Below are positions 7,463 to 13,860 of a stretch of 13,860 nt of DNA, in pieces (the stretch's first letter is position 1; the number at the start of each line of letters is the position of its first letter). The stretch is from positions 36,956 through 50,815 of the forward strand of contig DIKJ01000249.1 in assembly GCA_002424525.1 (NCBI GenBank), read 5' to 3'. Source of the DNA: Bacteroidales bacterium UBA5621 (lineage in GTDB: Bacteria; Bacteroidota; Bacteroidia; Bacteroidales; VadinHA17). Position numbers and translations under genes: made by a program. A model generated the notes under the pieces. It ran no database searches. It was not told the origin of the DNA and was given only the letters and a program-made list of their open reading frames with translations.

Positions 7463-7524
7463 GGGTACCTCAGTATCAGGGCACTTCAGCAAAACTTAAA
7501 ACTTTTTTAATCATCTGAATACAC

Positions 7525-7564
7525 GGCTGGTTACTGCAGTTTGAAGCAGTAACCGGCTTTTTTT
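7525..7564 (+). terminator. Rho-independent terminator after the gene at 6590-7462
   Basis: GGCTGGTTACTGC (7525-7537) pairs with GCAGTAACCGGCT (7546-7558) across an 8-base loop (AGTTTGAA), giving a 13-bp stem with two G-U pairs, followed by a run of seven T (7558-7564). The T-run is on the plus strand only, so it acts mainly for the plus-strand gene. The stop codon of the convergent GH30-like gene (7563-7565) lies inside the T-run. Confidence 0.92.
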
Positions 7565-9044
7565 ATTCAACGCCGAAAAATGTTGTTGCCGAATCAGGTG
7601 GTGCAATGTAAAACAAAACTCCCTCTTCTGTCTGCACTTCTCCGATCTCTTTATATAGCTCGTCTTTTCCGTTGGTTCTGTAAATCCTGAATTTAATATA
7701 TTTTGTTCCTTTAATCGCGATCTCTGCGGGTTTTGCATTATTCTTGCCGGTATTGACTATCACAAATGAATCGGAGTTTTTACTGTCGCTGCCGGAGAAG
7801 GCAATTACCGGAATTTCACTGTCCATCGACATTGTCCATGCTACTTTCATCCCCGGTTGTCCTGCCCGGGATACCTGCTTGTAGTAGTAGTAACCCGGTT
7901 GTATCTCATAGGAACCATCTTCGCTTACCCTGATTGCACAGCCGGGATTGGGATCACCACCCACCCAGAGGGGCGGACGTTGTATGCCCGCCCAGGGTAT
8001 CAGGCCATTAATGCCTGCTTCGTAAATATTACCCCATATCTCCTTGATGAATCTTGAATCCATCCTGCTCCACGATGTTGATGTAACCCAGGCATGAAGC
8101 CCGGGACGGAGTCTCTGCAGGTAGTTTATACCATAGCCGGTATGACTGCCATACCATCTGTTATCGTACCCGCCGACATAAAAACCATGTGAGGTAATAA
8201 GTCCCAGGTTATTCAAAGCCACCGGATCGGCGGCTATTGCCTCGGGAAATCCCCAGAAGCTGAAGCGGTACCAGTTGGTCGGCTCTCCATTGGTAACCGA
8301 GATATCCCTTAAGCCTTCCTTATCCAGCATTGGTTGCATAAACGACAGGAATTCAATTACCTGAGAAGGCGGCCAGAACATATTGTAATCGTGTCCCCTG
8401 CCAATATTGCCTTCTATGCCATCCCATGGCCAGCGCTCCCAGTCCTCACCTTCATTATGAAGGGAGATGTATTTTATCGGAAATCTTTCTTTCTCTTTCA
8501 GGAACTTAGCCCAGTCGATCAGGTATCTGGCAAGATCATTTTTATGTGCCGGGTCGAGATCCCGTCCTCTCATGATTTTCTGGAGTGTCACATATGCCGG
8601 AGGTCCGTATAATGTGGTAATTATCTGCAAATCGCGACCGGAAGAGCGGGATTTTTCAAGCCCCATCCTTACGAACAAGCGCATATTGGCAGTGGATCTC
8701 TCATGATCATATTTTCCTCCCGGTTCATTCTGGTGAAAAGGGTCGAGAAACATTTTAACGAGACCAACTTTCAGTCCGTTATCCCCAAATACGAGATCAA
8801 TTATTTCCTGACGGCTCTTTTCCGTAATTATACTGAATCCGCCGTAATCCTTTGCGTCGACATTGTAATCGATGGTCTGAGCTGTTTCAACATAATTAAA
8901 CCCAAACCCATCCCAATCCCTGAGTGTTTTAGAGAAATCCACCACAACTGGACATCCTTTGAACACAGGGTACTGTGCCTGGAGAGCTGAGCACTCCATC
9001 AGCATCAGGCAGCCCGTTAAAAGCATTCCTGAAATAATTCTCAT
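7563..9044 (-). CDS. Exported GH30-like (clan GH-A) glycosidase with apparently missing nucleophile
   Basis: A 493-residue exported protein with the architecture of GH30: an (alpha/beta)8 barrel followed by a beta-sandwich. Signal peptide is about residues 1-23 (ending ALQA); an LTGC at 9-12 is too near the N-terminus for a convincing lipobox. GH30-like blocks are WDGFGFNYVE (44-53), LYGPPAYV (145-152), YISLHNEGED (192-201) with the predicted acid/base Glu198, and GYYYYKQVSRAGQPG (384-398), the link to the beta-domain. The strand-7 segment that normally reads W-x-[ST]-E reads WVTSTSW (319-325), putting Ser322 at the nucleophile position. The codons there are clean (TGG GTT ACA TCA ACA). It may be a non-hydrolytic binding protein, use another mechanism, or belong to a divergent family. 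The second gene of a minus-strand pair, it begins 17 bp after the dehydrogenase stop codon. Confidence 0.75.
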   Translation of the reverse strand: MRIISGMLLTGCLMLMECSALQAQYPVFKGCPVVVDFSKTLRDWDGFGFNYVETAQTIDYNVDAKDYGGFSIITEKSRQEIIDLVFGDNGLKVGLVKMFLDPFHQNEPGGKYDHERSTANMRLFVRMGLEKSRSSGRDLQIITTLYGPPAYVTLQKIMRGRDLDPAHKNDLARYLIDWAKFLKEKERFPIKYISLHNEGEDWERWPWDGIEGNIGRGHDYNMFWPPSQVIEFLSFMQPMLDKEGLRDISVTNGEPTNWYRFSFWGFPEAIAADPVALNNLGLITSHGFYVGGYDNRWYGSHTGYGINYLQRLRPGLHAWVTSTSWSRMDSRFIKEIWGNIYEAGINGLIPWAGIQRPPLWVGGDPNPGCAIRVSEDGSYEIQPGYYYYKQVSRAGQPGMKVAWTMSMDSEIPVIAFSGSDSKNSDSFVIVNTGKNNAKPAEIAIKGTKYIKFRIYRTNGKDELYKEIGEVQTEEGVLFYIAPPDSATTFFGVE

Positions 9045-9061
9045 GTCTTCAAATGTTTATA

Positions 9062-10096
9062 TTAATCCGGAACCAGTACAACCTTTACAAGTCCCGGTTC
9101 TCTGTTATATAGCCTTTTGAACCACAGAGCCCCATCCGATAGAGGGGCCTCTGCTGACAAAATGGGATCCATGTTAATTTCCCGGCGTGCGATCATATCA
9201 AGCACAGCGGGATACTCTCCGCAGATTGCACAACTGCCCTGCAGCCTGATCTGCCGTGTGACAACGCTCTGTAACGGCAGTTTTACATGAGCTGTCATAT
9301 TGCCGACCAGTGTTGCGGTACCACCTTTGCGTAATGAATCAATCGCAGTTTCAACCGAAGCATCAACACCGACCACCTCGAAAGAATGATCGGCACCACG
9401 TCCATCTGTAATCTTAAGTATCTCCTCCTTAAGGTTGCCGGATTCAGGATTAAATAAATAATCAGCACCCAGTTTCCCTGCCAGTTCAAGTTTGCCGGGA
9501 TCAGGATCGATGGCAATAATATTACCGCAACCTTTGGAGCGGAGTACCTGGATCACGAAGAGACCTATCATTCCCGCACCAACAACAACCACACTATCGT
9601 TCCATCCCGGAGGCGCAAGTTCCACCGCATGTGCCGCAACAGCTGCCGGTTCTACCATGGCAGCCTGGGTGAAGGAGACTTTCGCAGGCATCCTGTACAG
9701 AATATGCTGGGGGACATTTACATATTCTGCAAATGCACCATGCCGCCTGTATTCACCCGGTGATACACCAAGAACCATCCTGTTATCACTGAGATTATAT
9801 AACCCTTTGAGGGTGTACCAGTCATTCAGGGGGTAAATGGTTGAGTCAAAGGTAACCCTGTCACCAATATTCCATCCTCTTACATCCTCCCCGGTTTCAA
9901 CGATCACCCCGGCCGCTTCATGACCCATGATAAGAGGCGGGATCCTTCTGCCGGTACTCCCGTCTATCCCATGAACATCACTGCCGCATATACCGGCTGC
10001 CTTCACCCGGATAAGGACCTCATCACGGGCAATCTCAGGATCTGGCCAGTCTCTGTAAACAAGCTTATTATACTCTTCAAGTACCAGTGCTTTCAT
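9062..10096 (-). CDS. Zinc-dependent medium-chain alcohol/polyol dehydrogenase lacking the structural-zinc cysteines
   Basis: A 344-residue cytoplasmic MDR-family dehydrogenase of the sorbitol/threonine dehydrogenase type; no signal peptide is seen. The catalytic zinc site is intact: Cys37 (GICGSD), His59-Glu60 (MGHEAAG) and Glu149 (MVEPAAVA). The Rossmann motif VVGAGMIG (171-178) and Asp197 at the end of the second beta-strand (IAIDPD) point to NAD rather than NADP. The lobe that usually carries four structural-zinc Cys (residues about 84-105, STIYPLNDWYTLKGLYNLS) has none: Tyr88, Asn91, Tyr94 and Ser103 stand near those sites, with a one-residue shift. Some polyol dehydrogenases, such as the animal sorbitol dehydrogenases, also lack this zinc. 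The likely role is oxidation of a polyol or a sugar hydroxyl. It is the first gene of a tight minus-strand pair with the GH30-like gene and is divergent from the lipoprotein amidohydrolase gene. Confidence 0.88.
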   Translation of the reverse strand: MKALVLEEYNKLVYRDWPDPEIARDEVLIRVKAAGICGSDVHGIDGSTGRRIPPLIMGHEAAGVIVETGEDVRGWNIGDRVTFDSTIYPLNDWYTLKGLYNLSDNRMVLGVSPGEYRRHGAFAEYVNVPQHILYRMPAKVSFTQAAMVEPAAVAAHAVELAPPGWNDSVVVVGAGMIGLFVIQVLRSKGCGNIIAIDPDPGKLELAGKLGADYLFNPESGNLKEEILKITDGRGADHSFEVVGVDASVETAIDSLRKGGTATLVGNMTAHVKLPLQSVVTRQIRLQGSCAICGEYPAVLDMIARREINMDPILSAEAPLSDGALWFKRLYNREPGLVKVVLVPD

Positions 10097-10175
10097 ATAT
10101 TCAGTTTAATGATAAACCATCTGCGATATAAATTCCCAATTTAAGAAAAAGTAAAACTTCAAATCAGCTAACGGC

Positions 10176-10197
10176 AAAAAATCAGCAATGATTTTTT
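10176..10197. promoter_or_regulatory. AT-rich perfect inverted repeat in divergent intergenic region
   Basis: AAAAAATCA (10176-10184), GCAA, then TGATTTTTT (10189-10197) form a perfect 9-bp palindrome with a 4-base centre, between the divergent genes starting at 10096 and 10231. It could be an operator shared by both genes. No gene upstream on the plus strand would need a terminator here. TACTTTTA at 10202-10209, just downstream, is a loose -7 match for the plus gene. Confidence 0.4.
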
Positions 10198-10230
10198 TGA
10201 TTACTTTTAGTCATCCAAAAAAATGACAAT

Positions 10231-11313
10231 ATGAAGTTTAAATTTTATGTTCTGGTTATTGTTTCCCTTTCAATAATAAGCTGCAGGACCAGGTTCTACA
10301 CTGAGAATGATTTTGCTTCGGTACTCAAGATCGATTCCCATGTGCATATAAGATCAGATAAAGGCTACTTCGAGGAGCAGGCTGTAAGTGACAATTTTCT
10401 TCTTGTCACCCTGGGAGTGGATCATGGCGACTCTGCAGATATAGAAGAACAGCATCATTATGCAAGGTTATCTGCAGGGAAATATCCGGGCAGGGTCTTT
10501 CACGGGCCAACATTTTTATTTGATACTGCCGGGTGGGGGACGGAACAATGGAGCCGGAAGGTAATCTCACAGCTTGAAAAAGATATTTCAGGCGGGGCAA
10601 TAACCGTGAAGATCTGGAAGAACATCGGCATGACAGTGCGTGACAGATCCGGCAAATTCATAATGGTTGATGATCCGGGTCTTGATCCGGTGATAAGCTT
10701 CATTAAGAGTAAGAACCTGCCGATCACCGGGCATCTTGGAGAGCCGCGTAACTGCTGGCTCCCCCTTGATCAGATGACGGTAAGGGGCGACAGCAATTAT
10801 TTTGCACGCAATACACAGTATCATATGTACCTTCATCCCGAATACCCGTCGTATGAGGACCAGATCAATGCAAGGGATAATATGCTGGCAAAGCATCCTG
10901 ACCTGAAATTTATTGCCTGCCACCTCGGAAGCCTTGAGTGGAACGTTGATTCGCTTGCACGGCGGCTCGACAGGTTCCCCAACATGGTAGTGGACATGTC
11001 AGCCAGGATATCACACCTTCAGTACCAGACGGTGCAGGACAGGAAACGGGTGCGTGATTTCTGCATTAAATACCAGGACAGGCTTCTTTACGGTACCGAT
11101 GTGGGAGAGAGCGGAACATCAAATCCCGAGGGATTTAAAACAAGAATGCACAATACGTGGGCGGATGACTGGAAATATTTTGTGACGGATGAGGAGATGA
11201 CGTCCGGGAGCTTCAGAGGCACCTTTCAGGGGCTGAAGCTTCCGAAGGAGGTCGTGGATAAGATCTACAGCAGGAATGCAATTAAGTGGTACAATTTGGA
11301 AAATGTACGATAA
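10231..11313 (+). CDS. Lipoprotein amidohydrolase (Amidohydro_2 family)
   Basis: A 360-residue metal-dependent hydrolase with a lipoprotein signal: SLSIISC, acylated Cys18, followed by basic RTR, which suggests a periplasm-facing rather than surface lipoprotein. Amidohydrolase landmarks are His37 and His39 (IDSHVHI), Lys127 (ITVKIWKN), His168 (ITGHLGEP), His231 (IACHLGS) and Asp290 (LYGTDVG). These complete the usual H-x-H...K...H...H...D set, although the carboxylated-lysine role of Lys127 is only a possibility. Its motifs differ from those of the exported amidohydrolase at 4946-6289, so the two are not recent duplicates. The substrate is unknown; lactones, sugar acids or acyl groups are plausible by family. 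The stop codon overlaps the start of the coiled-coil gene, implying translational coupling. Confidence 0.85.
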   Translation: MKFKFYVLVIVSLSIISCRTRFYTENDFASVLKIDSHVHIRSDKGYFEEQAVSDNFLLVTLGVDHGDSADIEEQHHYARLSAGKYPGRVFHGPTFLFDTAGWGTEQWSRKVISQLEKDISGGAITVKIWKNIGMTVRDRSGKFIMVDDPGLDPVISFIKSKNLPITGHLGEPRNCWLPLDQMTVRGDSNYFARNTQYHMYLHPEYPSYEDQINARDNMLAKHPDLKFIACHLGSLEWNVDSLARRLDRFPNMVVDMSARISHLQYQTVQDRKRVRDFCIKYQDRLLYGTDVGESGTSNPEGFKTRMHNTWADDWKYFVTDEEMTSGSFRGTFQGLKLPKEVVDKIYSRNAIKWYNLENVR

Positions 11314-12508
11314 CCTGAAATTATTTTTTGAGAAGATCAAATCGCTGGGCTTCTGGCGAAGGCTCTTCAGCTGGAGACAAATAAGGACTCTCAGCTACGA
11401 TGCCTATGATGAGTTTACCGGCCTGCTGGACTCTGTTGATCGCCTGAACGGTGAGGTGTTGAGCAGAGACGCAAGGATACGGGAAATTGAGAAGGATCGC
11501 GAGATCTCCTCAGCAAGATTATCCGATCTGGTTTCGGTCTCTCAGAAGCTTGAAAACAAGATAATTATGCTCGAGAATGATCTGTCGCGACTGAACAGGG
11601 AGAAAACAGATCTGTCGAACAGAATAGCCCGGTTCGAACAGGCTGAGCAGACCAGAAGCGATGAATTTCAGAAAAACGTCTCGGCCGTGAATGCAATCCG
11701 TACCAGCCTCGAGAACGACAGGAACAAGCTTAATGAAGAGAGGATAAGGGAGAAGGAAGAGGAGTTTGAGAAAACAAGACAGACGTGGCGCAATCATGAA
11801 GAGGCTGTAAAATCAGCAATCCGCAACATCTGCAAAGTGCACCTGATAGAATACGTGGAAAATGTTCCGTTCAAGGGTAATCCCGACAATACTGTTTTGA
11901 TAGCCGGAGAATATGTGATATTTGATGCAAAGAGCCCTGCCGGTGATGACCTTGAGAATTTCCCTAAGTATCTGAAGATTCAGACCGAATCGGTAAGAAA
12001 ATATATCAGGCAGGAAAATGTCAAGAAGGATATTTTCCTTGTTGTACCGGCAAACACACTCGATGTGATCAGCCAGTACTCCCACAATATGGGTGATTAC
12101 TATGTTTACATAATCACAACAGACTCCTTAGAGCCTATAATACTGTCTCTAAAGAAGATAGAGCAGTACGAATTTGCCGAACAGCTTACGCCGGATGAAC
12201 GGGAGAATATCTGCCGTATCATCGGAAAGTTTTCGCATATAGCAAAGAGGAAGATACAGATTGACTATTTCTTTTCGTATCAGTTTCTTGAGATATTGTC
12301 AAAAACAGGAGTTGATCTCCCTGCCGATATTTATAAATCGGTGCAGGAGTTTGAGAGGGCTGAGAAGCTTAATCCTCCGCAGGAAAAAAGAGCTAAGCAG
12401 ATACTGATGGAGGACCTTCTTGCAGAAAGTGAAAGGCTTTCCAATGCAGCCCGGTCAAGGCTGAAGGAAGATGCTGAGGGCAATGAGGGTGACGGATCAG
12501 AGACCTGA
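11303..12508 (+). CDS. Coiled-coil protein with RmuC/PD-(D/E)XK-like C-terminal domain, function unknown
   Basis: A 401-residue cytoplasmic protein with no signal peptide. Residues about 45-175 are a long, charged coiled coil (heptads such as ENKIIMLENDLSRLNREK). The C-terminal domain, about 176-375, contains GEYVIFDAKSP (202-212), a D-x-K motif (Asp208, Lys210) in a beta-strand, followed by KDIFLVVP (242-249). This layout, coiled coil then a VIFDAK-type strand, resembles RmuC, a PD-(D/E)XK-fold protein that limits DNA recombination, but it is shorter and diverged. The tail is rich in Asp, Glu and Gly. ATG 11303 is chosen; it overlaps the preceding gene by 11 bp. An upstream in-frame ATG at 11276 would give 410 residues and a 38-bp overlap. 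Its pairing with a lipoprotein catabolic enzyme is unexplained. Nuclease activity is unproven. Confidence 0.7.
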   Translation: MYDNLKLFFEKIKSLGFWRRLFSWRQIRTLSYDAYDEFTGLLDSVDRLNGEVLSRDARIREIEKDREISSARLSDLVSVSQKLENKIIMLENDLSRLNREKTDLSNRIARFEQAEQTRSDEFQKNVSAVNAIRTSLENDRNKLNEERIREKEEEFEKTRQTWRNHEEAVKSAIRNICKVHLIEYVENVPFKGNPDNTVLIAGEYVIFDAKSPAGDDLENFPKYLKIQTESVRKYIRQENVKKDIFLVVPANTLDVISQYSHNMGDYYVYIITTDSLEPIILSLKKIEQYEFAEQLTPDERENICRIIGKFSHIAKRKIQIDYFFSYQFLEILSKTGVDLPADIYKSVQEFERAEKLNPPQEKRAKQILMEDLLAESERLSNAARSRLKEDAEGNEGDGSET

Positions 12509-12515
12509 GCTTTGT

Positions 12516-13860
12516 TCAGGCTTCCAGGTATACATTATTCCTGATTAAGGCATCACGGAGAGCCTGGTATGGCAGATCGCGGGTGCTGAATTTTTTCGCA
12601 CTGCATAACGCTGCAGCTGTTCCTGCGGCCTCACCCTGACCCATACAGCATACAGTATTCCTGGTGGACATATGTGCCTGAAAATCTGATGTTATAAGCA
12701 TGCCTGCCGCCAGGAGGTTGTCAATTCCTTTTACCCTCAATGCTTTATAGGGAACACCATAGGTGCCCCCGTTTTTTATCTGATACCGTGGTGCCGAATC
12801 ATGAAATCCATATACCATTATATCGTCATCAAAGTGTCTTGCTTCAATAACATCGGCCAGAGCGATATCATAATCACAGGTTATGGTACGTCCTCTCCTG
12901 ATGTTCAATGTCGGGCTGGTACGGGCGATAAAAGCATTCTCACATCCGGGAAGATGTTTCCGGAACAACTCAAGTGTTTTAAACTGATTGCGCCTGATTA
13001 TAAGTTCAGCTTTTGCTGCCTCATCCCTGTTGGTTGGGCTCACAGGCATCCTGTAGTTAACTTTGATAAACATTAAATAGTTATCATGCACAGTGGTTGT
13101 TATCAGTCCTGACCCGAGACTGACAATCCCTTCAACAAACTCATCAGGAAGTTTATTTCTTATAATGTAACCGCTTTCACTTCCTATTCTTATGATCTGA
13201 TCCTCTTTCCCGCTCCGCAGACCATAAGCCAGGTCACCCACGGCATTTCTTCTTGTAAGGTAGGCAAACAATTTTTCGATATTAACATTTCCGATTCCCA
13301 TGCTGTTACAGACCGGATGATCGTTCAACTCGACAAATTCTGCTCCGGCATAGGCAGAAAGATCTCCATAGGCTGTACAGTCAACAAAACACCGGGCTCT
13401 GAAATACTCCCTGCCCGATCTGCTCTGGGTGATTACACCTTCAATCGACTTGCCTTTCTTTACTGCACCCGCAACGAGCGTATTTGTGAAAATATGAACA
13501 CCCGCCTCTGCAAGCATTTCAAAAACAACCAGTTTATATAGTTCGGTATCAATTGCTGTACAGACGGAATCATAATCATACCTTGTCGCCATCTCGCCGT
13601 GCCCTGTTGTCCCGCCTACCAGCATAAGGCGGTCTATTATCTCCTGTGCGATTCCTTTAACGACCTGGCGTTTCTCCACTCCGGGGAATGCTCTCCATAG
13701 GTTGAAATAGCTGTGAAGGGCGGTTCCCCCTTCCACTACGGTTCCCCCGGGGTACCCTTTGGCTTCTATCAGGGCCGTTTTAGCCCCCTGCCTTGCAGAA
13801 GCGATAGCTGCAACCGCTCCCGCGGTACCACCTCCGGCAACAACCACATCAAACTCCCGG
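12516..13860 (-). CDS. FAD-dependent oxidoreductase (FAD_oxidored family), N-terminus cut by window edge
   Basis: At least 448 residues of a flavoprotein of the FAD_oxidored (PF12831-like) type. The visible N-terminus reads REFDVVVAGGGTAGAVAAI, the GxGxxG dinucleotide-binding loop, followed about 20 residues later by LIEAKGYPGGT, with the Glu that binds the FAD ribose. Near the C-terminus, DNLLAAGMLI and MGQGEAAGTAAAL form the second FAD-contact region. In this family the first beta-strand is normally preceded by at least a few residues, and some members carry a signal peptide, so the real start and the compartment cannot be seen. Members are usually annotated as redox enzymes of unknown substrate; the context suggests a sugar or sugar derivative (inference). 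Stop TGA at 12516-12518 lies 7 bp from the stop of the convergent coiled-coil gene, leaving no room for a separate terminator. Confidence 0.85.
   Translation of the reverse strand, partial: REFDVVVAGGGTAGAVAAIASARQGAKTALIEAKGYPGGTVVEGGTALHSYFNLWRAFPGVEKRQVVKGIAQEIIDRLMLVGGTTGHGEMATRYDYDSVCTAIDTELYKLVVFEMLAEAGVHIFTNTLVAGAVKKGKSIEGVITQSRSGREYFRARCFVDCTAYGDLSAYAGAEFVELNDHPVCNSMGIGNVNIEKLFAYLTRRNAVGDLAYGLRSGKEDQIIRIGSESGYIIRNKLPDEFVEGIVSLGSGLITTTVHDNYLMFIKVNYRMPVSPTNRDEAAKAELIIRRNQFKTLELFRKHLPGCENAFIARTSPTLNIRRGRTITCDYDIALADVIEARHFDDDIMVYGFHDSAPRYQIKNGGTYGVPYKALRVKGIDNLLAAGMLITSDFQAHMSTRNTVCCMGQGEAAGTAAALCSAKKFSTRDLPYQALRDALIRNNVYLEA

Noticed and set aside
9295..9836. Open frames antisense to and in another frame of the dehydrogenase gene
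   Set aside because: The dehydrogenase frame carries the catalytic zinc and Rossmann motifs; the others show no domain.
13845..13847. GTG start for the FAD oxidoreductase at 13847
   Set aside because: The frame continues upstream to the window edge with REFD, and a start here would cut into the first beta-strand of the FAD-binding fold.

Overview
The window looks like chromosomal DNA of a Bacteroidota bacterium, probably a free-living, glycan-degrading member of the Bacteroidales/Marinilabiliales type. The reasons are a well-formed Bacteroidota-type promoter (TTTG, 20-nt spacer, TATCTTTG at 6532-6563), no obvious Shine-Dalgarno sequences, an STN domain of the kind found on SusC/FecA-type receptors, and many exported carbohydrate-active enzymes of families abundant in this phylum. 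The species assignment is inference. No rRNA, tRNA, CRISPR, transposase or phage gene was seen.

Layout, left to right. (1) On the minus strand, positions 1-1822 hold a secreted TIM-barrel sugar isomerase/epimerase-like protein followed by the N-terminal 250 residues of a GH29 alpha-L-fucosidase that runs off the left edge. (2) On the plus strand, positions 1965-4895 hold an exported serine hydrolase with an N-terminal STN domain, then an exported BNR_4-type beta-propeller. (3) On the minus strand, positions 4946-6289 hold an exported amidohydrolase related to uronate isomerases. (4) On the plus strand, positions 6590-7462 hold a second exported isomerase/epimerase-like protein, ending in a strong intrinsic terminator. 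(5) On the minus strand, positions 7563-10096 hold a two-gene unit: a zinc alcohol/polyol dehydrogenase, then an exported GH30-like glycosidase that seems to lack its nucleophile. (6) On the plus strand, positions 10231-12508 hold a lipoprotein amidohydrolase, overlapped by 11 bp by a coiled-coil protein with an RmuC/PD-(D/E)XK-like core. (7) On the minus strand, positions 12516 to the right edge hold an FAD-dependent oxidoreductase whose N-terminus is cut off.

How the genes may work together. Most products have signal peptides or lipoboxes, so much of the chemistry is predicted to occur in the periplasm. Fucosidase, esterase and propeller would strip or cut a fucose-containing, acylated, perhaps acidic glycan. 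Two exported isomerase/epimerase-fold proteins, two exported amidohydrolases, a polyol/sugar dehydrogenase and an FAD oxidoreductase would suit an oxidise-then-eliminate route as well as plain hydrolysis. No SusC/SusD pair and no regulator lies in the window, so the substrate cannot be read off, and the strand changes mean this is several transcription units, not one operon.

Outside the genes, three intergenic spacers hold tandem 7-bp repeats. The units at 4896-4921 and 6415-6525 differ by one base when read on opposite strands. Two divergent intergenic regions contain short perfect inverted repeats that could be operators.
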